This document shows, one piece after another, positions 1 to 5,948 of a stretch of DNA of 6,529 nt (its first letter is position 1; each line of letters opens with the position of its first letter). Source of the DNA: Candidatus Woesearchaeota archaeon (lineage in GTDB: Archaea; Nanobdellota; Nanobdellia; CSSed11-243R1); assembly GCA_007133845.1 (NCBI GenBank), contig SLLY01000011.1, positions 1 to 6,529 of the forward strand. Reading direction: 5' to 3'. The translations under genes were made by a program, and so were the position numbers. The notes beneath the pieces were generated by a model. The model was given only the letters and a program-made list of their open reading frames with translations. It was not told the DNA's origin and ran no database searches.

Positions 1-264
1 GATTCTCATTATTAATCTTAGAGCTCTCTCGTCCACATCTAAATCTATTAATCTTTTATGAACTCTCATTTCCCATGTTTCGAAAAGTTCTCTTCCTTCT
101 CCGTCCGGAGAAGTTCTAGTTGGTATTTTAAGTCCTTTAGTTGGAAATGGTATGGGTCCGGAATATTTTACTTTAGTTTTTTCTGCAATTTCTTCTATTT
201 GTCTAATTACTTCATTTATTTTTTCCGGTTCGGTTGAACTTAATTTTATTCTTGCTTTTGACAT
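1..264 (-). CDS. rpsJ: 30S ribosomal protein S10, archaeal type (3' end cut by window edge)
   Basis: Small-subunit ribosomal protein of the 30S head, the archaeal counterpart of bacterial S10 and eukaryotic uS10/RPS20. The 88 codons in the window read from ATG at 264 with no stop before the left edge. Family landmarks are clear: N-terminal KARIKLSS (residues 3-10), GPIPFPTK (36-43), the PTR-SPDGEG loop (48-57) that reaches into the 30S head, and [11 protein letters not shown] (64-74) followed by [11 protein letters not shown]. Archaeal S10 proteins are about 100 residues, so only about a dozen C-terminal residues should be missing. The start is supported by AAGGTG at 272-277, seven bases upstream. 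It follows tuf on the same strand with a 44-bp gap, the usual archaeal tuf-rpsJ order. A hairpin and T-rich stretch in that gap may modulate read-through. Identity is very secure. Confidence 0.96.
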   Translation of the reverse strand, partial: MSKARIKLSSTEPEKINEVIRQIEEIAEKTKVKYSGPIPFPTKGLKIPTRTSPDGEGRELFETWEMRVHKRLIDLDVDERALRLIMRI

Positions 265-271
265 TATTTGA

Positions 272-277
272 CACCTT
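272..277 (-). promoter_or_regulatory. Shine-Dalgarno site of rpsJ
   Basis: On the minus strand AAGGTG lies seven bases before the ATG at 264. It matches the archaeal anti-Shine-Dalgarno end of 16S rRNA (complement AGGAGGTGATC). It fixes the rpsJ start and implies a transcript with a leader, most simply one reading through from tuf. Confidence 0.75.
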
Positions 278-282
278 ATTAA

Positions 283-320
283 TATAAAAAATAAAAAGGA
301 AAAGAGAATTATCTCTTTTC
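283..320 (-). terminator. Hairpin spanning the tuf stop codon plus T-rich tracts: possible terminator or attenuator
   Basis: On the minus strand, GAAAAGAGA (320-312) and TCTCTTTTC (307-299) are perfect 9-bp inverted repeats around a four-base TAAT loop that contains the tuf stop codon. Two T tracts follow (CCTTTTTATTTTTTATA, 299-283). Archaeal RNA polymerase terminates mainly on U-rich tracts, so this could terminate or weaken transcription between tuf and rpsJ; the hairpin might also protect the 3' end of a processed tuf mRNA. The repeat is seen directly; the function is inferred. The 5' arm encodes Glu-Lys-Arg, the usual kind of EF-1A C-terminus, so part of the symmetry is constrained by coding. 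Confidence 0.5.
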
Positions 321-1574
321 TACTTCAACTACAAAACCAGCTCCTACTGTTTCACCCATATCTCTAATCGCAAAGCTTGATAACTTTGGAATTTCACTTC
401 TCTTTTCAAGTACGATTGGTTTTTGTGGTTCAAATCTAATTATTGCTGCATCACCAGTTTTTATTGTGTCTGGATTTTCCTGTGCGACTGCGCCTGTTTT
501 TGGATCTAATTTACTTTTTATTTCCTTAAACTTGCATGCAATCTGTGTTGTATGTGCGTGTAGTACAGGTGTGTATCCTTTACTTATTGCGGTTGGATGT
601 TGCAATACAATTATCTGTCCGTCAAATTCTTTTGCAACTGTTGGTGGTGCTTCTGCAGGTCCTACAACATCTCCTCTTGTAATTTGTTCTTTTGTAACTC
701 CACGTACATTGAATCCTACATTATCTCCTGGTTTTGCTTCACCCATTTCTTCATGATGCATTTCTACTGTTTTTACTTCTCCTGCAACATTTGAAGGTTG
801 GAATGAAATTTTTTGTCCAACTTTCATTATACCTGTTTCGATTCTTCCTACTGGCACTGTTCCAATACCCTTAATTGTATATACATCTTGAACAGGAAGC
901 CTTAACGGAAGGTCTACTGGTTTTTCAGGTTCTTCGAAATTATCTAATGCTTCTAATAATGATGGTCCTGTCCACCATCCCATCTTTTCTGATTTCTTTG
1001 AAACATTTTCTCCTTCTAATCCACTAATTGGAATGAAGTTCATGTCTCCTTCTTTAAATCCTGCTCTCTTCAAAAATGTTGAAAGTTCTTCTTTTACTTT
1101 ATTGAAGCTTTCTTCTTTGTAATCAACGGTGTCCATTTTGTTTACAGCTATTATGAACTGCTTGATTCCCAAAACTTTTGCAAGGAATGCGTGCTCTTTT
1201 GTCTGAGGTTGTATTCCTTCTTTTGCAGCTACTGTTAAAATTGCTGCGTCAGCTTGAGAAGCCCCCGTAATCATATTTTTTACAAAGTCTCTGTGTCCTG
1301 GAGCGTCAATAACGGTGAAGTAATATTTATCAGTCTCGAATTTCATATGAGACAAGTCTATAGTAACTCCTCTTGATCTTTCTTCACGTGTCGCGTCAAG
1401 AACATATGCAAACTCAAAAGTTGCTTTTCCTAGTGATTCAGCTTCTTTTTTAAGTTTATCAATTGTTTGTTGTGTGATTGTTCCTGTTTCAAATAACAAT
1501 CTTCCCACTACTGTAGACTTACCGTGGTCTACGTGTCCAATTACAACCAAATTAATGTGTGGTTTTGCTGCCAT
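309..1574 (-). CDS. tuf: Translation elongation factor 1-alpha (aEF-1A), archaeal EF-Tu homologue
   Basis: Cytoplasmic GTPase that carries aminoacyl-tRNA to the ribosomal A site. In archaea the same protein is known to serve release factor aRF1 and Pelota as well, because eRF3 and Hbs1 are absent. The 421 residues match the usual archaeal length. G-domain motifs are intact: GHVDHGKST (13-21), RGVT (68-71, switch I), DAPGH (90-94), NKMD (145-148) and SGL (184-186). Domain II starts near [20 protein letters not shown] (221-240) and domain III runs from about 315 to the end, including [14 protein letters not shown] (400-413). The ATG at 1574 has a strong AGGAGG nine bases upstream. It lies 77 bp after fusA and 44 bp before rpsJ. 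A small deviation is [10 protein letters not shown] (60-69), where many archaeal proteins read D-K/R-L-x-EERERG. Identification is certain. Confidence 0.98.
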   Translation of the reverse strand: MAAKPHINLVVIGHVDHGKSTVVGRLLFETGTITQQTIDKLKKEAESLGKATFEFAYVLDATREERSRGVTIDLSHMKFETDKYYFTVIDAPGHRDFVKNMITGASQADAAILTVAAKEGIQPQTKEHAFLAKVLGIKQFIIAVNKMDTVDYKEESFNKVKEELSTFLKRAGFKEGDMNFIPISGLEGENVSKKSEKMGWWTGPSLLEALDNFEEPEKPVDLPLRLPVQDVYTIKGIGTVPVGRIETGIMKVGQKISFQPSNVAGEVKTVEMHHEEMGEAKPGDNVGFNVRGVTKEQITRGDVVGPAEAPPTVAKEFDGQIIVLQHPTAISKGYTPVLHAHTTQIACKFKEIKSKLDPKTGAVAQENPDTIKTGDAAIIRFEPQKPIVLEKRSEIPKLSSFAIRDMGETVGAGFVVEVEKR

Positions 1575-1583
1575 TTTATCAAT

Positions 1584-1589
1584 CCTCCT
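1584..1589 (-). promoter_or_regulatory. Strong Shine-Dalgarno site of tuf
   Basis: Minus-strand AGGAGG, within TTAGGAGGATTG, lies nine bases before the tuf ATG at 1574. It is a full match to the anti-Shine-Dalgarno core and the strongest ribosome-binding site in the window, as expected for one of the most abundant cell proteins. Confidence 0.85.
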
Positions 1590-1604
1590 AATTTTACTTG
1601 AGCA

Positions 1605-1616
1605 TTAAAGCTTTAA
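1605..1616. repeat. 12-bp perfect palindrome TTAAAGCTTTAA in the tuf leader
   Basis: TTAAAGCTTTAA at 1605-1616 is its own reverse complement. Its AGCTTTAAA half (1609-1617) recurs at 1634-1642, giving a 25-bp-spaced direct repeat in the 77-bp fusA-tuf gap. It could be an operator, a second TATA-like box (minus-strand GATTTAAAGC), or chance in AT-rich DNA. The sequence relation is certain; a role is not. Confidence 0.35.
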
Positions 1617-1635
1617 ATCTTTACAAATATTATAG

Positions 1636-1645
1636 CTTTAAAAAG
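1636..1645 (-). promoter_or_regulatory. Possible internal promoter (TATA-like box) for tuf
   Basis: Minus-strand CTTTTTAAAG, preceded by GAAAC as a possible BRE, lies in the 77-bp fusA-tuf gap. Initiation about 26 bp downstream would fall near 1614, leaving a leader of about 40 nt that keeps the AGGAGG site. This would let tuf be expressed above fusA. It rests on sequence resemblance only, and TATA-like strings are common in such AT-rich DNA. Confidence 0.35.
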
Positions 1646-1651
1646 GTTTCT

Positions 1652-3832
1652 CTAATTTTCTTGATTGAGTCCCTTCCTTGCTCTTATATTCCTTATAACT
1701 TCTTCCTGCAATGATTTTGGAAGTTTTTCAAACTTAGAATCTACAAGGAACCAAAATGCACGCCCTTCAGTTTCCCCTCTAAGTGTGTCTGTAAATCCAA
1801 ACATTTCAGATACAGGTATTTTTGCTTTTATAACTACTGTTTCCCCTTCTTGAGTCATATCTAAAAGTTGTCCTCTTCTTCCCTGAATTATCTTACTTAA
1901 CGAACCTAGATATTCTGCCGGAGAATCTATTCTGATTGTTTGAACAGGTTCAAAAAGAATTGGGTCTGCCATAGCAATTCCTTCTTTTATAGCTGCTCTA
2001 ACCGCTGGTATTACTTGAGCTGGACCTCTATGAATCGCATCTTCATGAAGTTTACAATCAGTCATTCTCACCAATATTTTCATGCATGGTTCTTTAGCAA
2101 CAGGTCCTGCATCAATTACTTCTTCAAACGAATCCAAACACATTTCTATTACTTCTCCGATATGCACTATACCTTTTGTATTTTCAATAAAGACGCAATT
2201 TTTGTAAAGTTCTTTGACACGTTTTGCATCATCTCTACTTAATCCTGCTTCTTCCATTTTTTTGATTATTTCTTCATCTTTCTTTTTAACTCTCGTCTCA
2301 GGAAGTTTATCTTCTTCAAACATTTTGAATATTTCATCAGGTAGTTTCTCAACAGTAAACATAAACCTGTTGTGTTTGTTTGGAGATTTTCCTTCAACTA
2401 TATCTGATTTCTTTGCAACCGATTCTCTGTATACAACAATTGGCTGAGATGTTTTTATTTCTATTTTATCTTCTCTTCTCAAATCATCTTCTACGATTTC
2501 AAGATGTAATTCACCAAGTCCTGAAACAAGGTGTTCACCAGTTTCTTCGTTAATCTGTACGAACAGTGTTGGGTCTTCTCTGCTTTTACTTTTTAAAAGT
2601 TGGATAAGTTTATTCAAGTCTTTTGGATCTTTTGCTTCGAATGCTTTAGTTACAACTGGTTCGAAAAGATGTTTGATTGTTTCAAATGGAGTTATATCTT
2701 TTTGAGAAGATATTGTTTCTCCAGAACCAACACCTCTAAGTCCAACAACACCTACAATGTTTCCAGGAGGAACATTTTCAACAGGATATTTATGTTGCCC
2801 TTTCCAAACATAAATTTGTTGAGCTTTTGTTTCTTGTCCAGTGCTTCCAAAATAAATTGTGTCTCCTCTTTTTAGAGTACCTGAATAAATACGTAAAATA
2901 GCAATCTCTCCTGCATGCGGATCTACTATGACTTTTGAAACACATGCAACAAGTGGACCTTCTCCATCGCATTTTAAAAGAAATTTTCCTACATCACTAT
3001 CTAATTCACCATTCCAAATAGATTTAATTCTATATTTCTGAGCTTCTTCTGGATTGGGTAAATGTTTTACAATCATATCTAAAATTGTTTCATGAAGAGC
3101 TGCCTTTTTTTGAAAATCTTTTAATTTTTCTTCTCCTTCTTTGTACGCATCTACTATATCTTTAAAACTGATTCCAGTTTCTTCCATAACTGGAAATGAT
3201 AAAGCCCATTTGTCAATCGCGGAACCGAAACAAACACTTCCATCTTTTACATTTACCTGCCATTCTTCCTTAAATTCTTCAGGAGAAAGATCTCGAATCA
3301 ATTTATTTACATCTGAAATAATTTTTATAAAACGTTCCTGTATCTTTTCAGGAGGAAGTCTTAATTCAGAAATCAATCTGTCTGATTTATTTATGAAAAG
3401 AACTGGTTTAACTCTTTCTTTAAGTGCTTGTCTTAAAACAGTTTCTGTTTGAGGCATGACACCTTCTGCAGCATCTGCCAAAACAAGTGCTCCATCAATA
3501 GCTCTGATAGCTCTGGTTACGTCTCCTCCGAAATCTACGTGTCCTGGAGTATCTATAAGATTAATCAAATATTCCTTACCTTTAAACTCGTGAACCATAT
3601 TTACATCCGCAGATGCAACAGTGATTCCTCTTTCTTGTTCTACTTCTTTTGTATCCATAAAACATTGCTCGCCTGCTTTTTCGAAGGAAAGCATTCCACA
3701 ACCAGCTAAAAGAGAATCGCAACAAGTTGTTTTACCATGGTCTATATGTGCAACTACACCTATATTTCTAATTTGTCCTTTGAGTTTCATAACTCTTTTA
3801 ATTTTATCAAGCATTTTTTCTTTTTCTGCCAA
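1652..3832 (-). CDS. fusA: Translation elongation factor 2 (aEF-2), ribosomal translocase
   Basis: GTPase that drives translocation of tRNA and mRNA through the ribosome; archaeal/eukaryotic type, homologue of bacterial EF-G. The 726 residues fit archaeal EF-2. G motifs: AHIDHGKT (28-35), RGIT (68-71), DTPGH (94-98), NKSD (148-151; more often NKVD/NKID) and GSA (203-205). Domain II covers roughly 290-375; domain III contains SGLGELHLEI (437-446); domain IV follows PIVVYRES (464-471). His601 in AIHRGPAQ is the residue converted to diphthamide, so the target of dph enzymes and ADP-ribosylating toxins is conserved. Domain V occupies about the last 100 residues. The start is TTG at 3832: AAGGTGA (3837-3843) lies four bases before it, whereas the first ATG (3814) is too far from that site. 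Unusually many cysteines (37, 38, 45, 57) surround the P-loop and switch I. No rps7/rps12 precede it. Confidence 0.98.
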   Translation of the reverse strand: MAEKEKMLDKIKRVMKLKGQIRNIGVVAHIDHGKTTCCDSLLAGCGMLSFEKAGEQCFMDTKEVEQERGITVASADVNMVHEFKGKEYLINLIDTPGHVDFGGDVTRAIRAIDGALVLADAAEGVMPQTETVLRQALKERVKPVLFINKSDRLISELRLPPEKIQERFIKIISDVNKLIRDLSPEEFKEEWQVNVKDGSVCFGSAIDKWALSFPVMEETGISFKDIVDAYKEGEEKLKDFQKKAALHETILDMIVKHLPNPEEAQKYRIKSIWNGELDSDVGKFLLKCDGEGPLVACVSKVIVDPHAGEIAILRIYSGTLKRGDTIYFGSTGQETKAQQIYVWKGQHKYPVENVPPGNIVGVVGLRGVGSGETISSQKDITPFETIKHLFEPVVTKAFEAKDPKDLNKLIQLLKSKSREDPTLFVQINEETGEHLVSGLGELHLEIVEDDLRREDKIEIKTSQPIVVYRESVAKKSDIVEGKSPNKHNRFMFTVEKLPDEIFKMFEEDKLPETRVKKKDEEIIKKMEEAGLSRDDAKRVKELYKNCVFIENTKGIVHIGEVIEMCLDSFEEVIDAGPVAKEPCMKILVRMTDCKLHEDAIHRGPAQVIPAVRAAIKEGIAMADPILFEPVQTIRIDSPAEYLGSLSKIIQGRRGQLLDMTQEGETVVIKAKIPVSEMFGFTDTLRGETEGRAFWFLVDSKFEKLPKSLQEEVIRNIRARKGLNQEN

Positions 3833-3836
3833 AATA

Positions 3837-3843
3837 TCACCTT
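3837..3843 (-). promoter_or_regulatory. Shine-Dalgarno site deciding the TTG start of fusA
   Basis: Minus-strand AAGGTGA lies four bases before TTG at 3832 and fits the AGGUGAUC part of the archaeal anti-Shine-Dalgarno complement. The alternative ATG at 3814 (Met7) would be more than 20 bases away, so TTG is the likely initiation codon, giving the N-terminus MAEKEK. Confidence 0.75.
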
Positions 3844-3875
3844 ATTTTTTTATAATATTGAAACAAAATTAGACA

Positions 3876-3886
3876 TATTTTTAAAT
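3876..3886 (-). promoter_or_regulatory. Likely fusA promoter (TATA-like box)
   Basis: Minus-strand ATTTAAAAATA lies in the divergent gap upstream of fusA. Initiation about 26 bp downstream would be near 3855, giving a leader of about 23 nt that includes the Shine-Dalgarno site. As fusA has no same-strand gene upstream in the window, a promoter must lie in this gap or in the neighbouring plus-strand gene. The exact box is inferred. Confidence 0.45.
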
Positions 3887-3905
3887 GTTGCTATTAAAAA
3901 TAATG

Positions 3906-3914
3906 TTTATAAAT
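3906..3914 (+). promoter_or_regulatory. TATA box for the plus-strand gene cluster, placed for a leaderless transcript
   Basis: TTTATAAAT is a near-ideal archaeal TATA box, with an A-rich BRE-like stretch just upstream (around 3895-3903). Its centre is about 25 bp before the ATG at 3935, so transcription should begin at or within a base or two of that codon. The absence of any Shine-Dalgarno sequence there agrees with a leaderless mRNA. Confidence 0.6.
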
Positions 3915-3934
3915 TTTGGAATTGATTATTAATT

Positions 3935-4315
3935 ATGGAAATAAATGAATATTTAAAAAAATATGAAGAAGGTATTGGAATAATTTTAAATGGAACTGTT
4001 GAAAATTTAACAGAAGTGACTTTATGGAGATGTAACCACGATCCAAATAAATTGGTGAAACTTTCTTACAAAGATTTTGATGGTATACTTTCTGTATGTA
4101 AAAACGAAGATTCTCCAGTATATAAGGCGGAAAAACGGGACATATCTTACGTAGTAGCGGGAATATCTGAAAGAGAAGTTTTTGTGTATAGAATTTTGAG
4201 AAATGAAAACATTGTAAAGAAGATATCTGCTAAGATAGAAAATAGAAAATGCAAATATGATTTGATTGAAGAATATACTTTAGAAGAATTCGTTGAAAAT
4301 TCAAAAACTTTTTAA
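3935..4315 (+). CDS. Hypothetical protein, 126 residues, first gene of the pyrG cluster
   Basis: I do not recognise this protein. It reads as a full ORF of 126 residues from ATG at 3935 to TAA at 4313-4315. It is charged, with many Lys and Glu, and has no signal peptide or membrane segment, so it is probably cytoplasmic. The residue pattern suggests mixed alpha/beta structure: an N-terminal amphipathic stretch (1-12), likely strands around 14-32 and 70-87 (the latter ending YVVAGI...VFVYRI), and a Glu-rich C-terminal helix (about 111-122). Cysteines 33 (in WRCNHDP), 55 and 106 are scattered and form no recognisable zinc ribbon. It has its own TATA box at leaderless spacing and lies 22 bp before pyrG, so the two are probably co-transcribed. 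That it is a real gene is supported by promoter position, uninterrupted length and tight fit between neighbours. Confidence 0.78.
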   Translation: MEINEYLKKYEEGIGIILNGTVENLTEVTLWRCNHDPNKLVKLSYKDFDGILSVCKNEDSPVYKAEKRDISYVVAGISEREVFVYRILRNENIVKKISAKIENRKCKYDLIEEYTLEEFVENSKTF

Positions 4316-4316
4316 C
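4308..4316 (+). promoter_or_regulatory. Weak candidate promoter for pyrG overlapping the upstream stop codon
   Basis: CTTTTTAAC, preceded by an A-rich CAAAAA, is centred about 26 bp before the pyrG ATG at 4338, where no Shine-Dalgarno sequence exists. It could give a separate leaderless pyrG transcript. Because it overlaps the end of the preceding gene and the region is AT-rich, it may be coincidence. Confidence 0.25.
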
Positions 4317-4337
4317 TAATTAATATTTTCAAATTTC

Positions 4338-5939
4338 ATGGGTGCTAAATATATTTTTGTTATTGGTGGAGTTCTTTCTGGATTGGGAAAGGGTATAATT
4401 ACTTCGTCTATTGGAAAAATTATTCAAAGTTATGGGTACAAAGTTACCGCTATAAAAATAGATCCGTACATAAACATTGATGCTGGCACTATGCGCCCCA
4501 CAGAACATGGAGAAGTTTGGGTAACAGAAGATGGTGGAGAATTTGATCAAGATTTAGGAAATTATGAAAGATTTTTAGGAATAAATATACCTAAAAAAAA
4601 TAATATAACAACGGGGCAGATATATTTATCAGTAATACAACGAGAAAGATCTTTAGGATATAATGGAAGAAATGCAGAAGTTATTCCAGATGTTGTAAAT
4701 GAAATAAAAGATAGAATAAGGGCTGTTGAAGAAGATAACGATTTTGTAATTGTTGAAGTAGGTGGCACAACTGGAGATATTCAAAACTTGATTTTTTTGC
4801 ACGCGATAAGAGAATTAGGAAAAGAAACACCCTCAATAAATATTTTAGTAACATACATACCTTTTTTAGACACTGTTGGAGAACTTAAAACAAAACCTAC
4901 CCAACACGCAGCAGCACAGCTTAGAGAAGTTGGTATAATGCCAGATTTCATAGTACCTAGATGTGATAGACGTTTAGATCAACCGAGAAAAGATAAAATT
5001 TCTAATTTGTGTTTTATAGAAAGAGGTAATGTAATTGAAGATCCTACGCTCGATTCCATATACGCAGTTCCATTGCTTTTCAAAGAACAAAATTTTGGAG
5101 AAAAAATTCTTAAAAAATTCGGCATGGAGAAAAAAACAGAAGATTTAGAAAATTGGAAAAATTTAGTTGAAAACATAAGAAACTCTGACAAAAAAGTTAA
5201 AATTGGTATAATTGGAAAATATGTCATCTATGGAGATCAAGAACATAAAGATGTTTATATTTCTGTGCACGAAGCATTAAAACATGCGTGTGCTCATTTA
5301 AAATTGAATCTAGAAATAAAACAAATTCAATCTACAGAAATAGAAAACAGAGGGACTGAAATGTTGAAAGATTATGATGGTATAGTTGTTCCAGGTGGTT
5401 TTGGTTTTGAAGGAACTGAAGGTAAAATAAAAGCAATTAAATATTGTAGAGAAAATAATATTCCTTTTTTGGGATTGTGTTATGGTATGCAAATGGCGGT
5501 AATAGAATATGCTAGAAATATTTGTGGTATGGAGGGTGCAAATACAACAGAGAACGATAAAAATACAAAATACCCTGTAATAGATATAATGCCCGAACAA
5601 AAAGAGATTGTTGAAAAGGAAAAAATGGGAGCTACAATGCGATTGGGTGCATGTACTGCTATATTAAAAAAAGATACTAAAGTTAGAAAAATCTATGGCA
5701 ATGAAGAAATTTCAGAACGGCATAGACATAGGTATGAAGTTAATCCTAAATATATTGAAAAATTAGAAGATGCTGGTTTGATTTTTTCTGGAAAATCTCC
5801 AAACGGAAAACTTATGGAATTTATCGAAATCCCTAATCATAAATTTTTTGTGGGAACTCAAGGACATCCAGAATTTAAATCTAGATTTGAAAATCCTTCT
5901 CCTTTATTTAAAGAATTTATTAAATCTTGCACAATTTAA
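4338..5939 (+). CDS. pyrG: CTP synthase (glutamine-hydrolysing)
   Basis: Cytoplasmic enzyme making CTP from UTP, ATP and glutamine, the last step of pyrimidine nucleotide synthesis. At 533 residues it is a normal two-domain protein. The synthetase domain (about 1-265) has the P-loop-like SGLGKGI (14-20, Lys18), KIDPYIN (40-46), EHGEVWVTEDGGEFDQD (56-72, with Asp72), EVGGTTGDI (140-148) and KTKPTQH (184-190). The glutaminase domain (about 288-533) has PGGFGFEG (352-359), nucleophile Cys381 in GLCYGMQ, MRLGAC (434-439), RHRHRYEVN (461-469) and His510/Glu512 in GTQGHPEF. All catalytic residues are therefore present. N-terminal numbering runs parallel with the E. coli enzyme. Deviations are GDIQN where the family usually has GDIES, and GRNAEVIPD (110-118) where GxTVQxIPH is usual; both touch the nucleotide site. 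It starts at ATG 4338 without a Shine-Dalgarno, 22 bp after the preceding gene. Confidence 0.97.
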   Translation: MGAKYIFVIGGVLSGLGKGIITSSIGKIIQSYGYKVTAIKIDPYINIDAGTMRPTEHGEVWVTEDGGEFDQDLGNYERFLGINIPKKNNITTGQIYLSVIQRERSLGYNGRNAEVIPDVVNEIKDRIRAVEEDNDFVIVEVGGTTGDIQNLIFLHAIRELGKETPSINILVTYIPFLDTVGELKTKPTQHAAAQLREVGIMPDFIVPRCDRRLDQPRKDKISNLCFIERGNVIEDPTLDSIYAVPLLFKEQNFGEKILKKFGMEKKTEDLENWKNLVENIRNSDKKVKIGIIGKYVIYGDQEHKDVYISVHEALKHACAHLKLNLEIKQIQSTEIENRGTEMLKDYDGIVVPGGFGFEGTEGKIKAIKYCRENNIPFLGLCYGMQMAVIEYARNICGMEGANTTENDKNTKYPVIDIMPEQKEIVEKEKMGATMRLGACTAILKKDTKVRKIYGNEEISERHRHRYEVNPKYIEKLEDAGLIFSGKSPNGKLMEFIEIPNHKFFVGTQGHPEFKSRFENPSPLFKEFIKSCTI

Positions 5940-5948
5940 AAATTAATC

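Noticed and set aside
283..291. Minus-strand TTTTTTATA as a TATA box for rpsJ
   Set aside because: Initiation about 26 bp downstream would fall at the rpsJ start codon and discard its good Shine-Dalgarno site; the T tract is better read as part of a terminator-like element.
466..3925. Numerous plus-strand open frames of 60-103 codons opposite tuf and fusA
   Set aside because: They lie antisense to strongly conserved genes, are rich in Ser, Phe and Cys as expected for complements of Glu/Lys-rich coding sequence, and have no ribosome-binding sites or recognisable motifs.
4329..5600. Minus-strand open frames of 68-96 codons opposite pyrG, possibly antisense genes
   Set aside because: pyrG is conserved along its whole length here; these frames are Phe/Ile/Ser-rich shadows without start signals.
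5916..5924. TTTATTAAA at the end of pyrG as a promoter for the bPH2 gene
   Set aside because: It is in coding sequence, ordinary for this base composition, and the 9-bp gap makes co-transcription the simpler reading.
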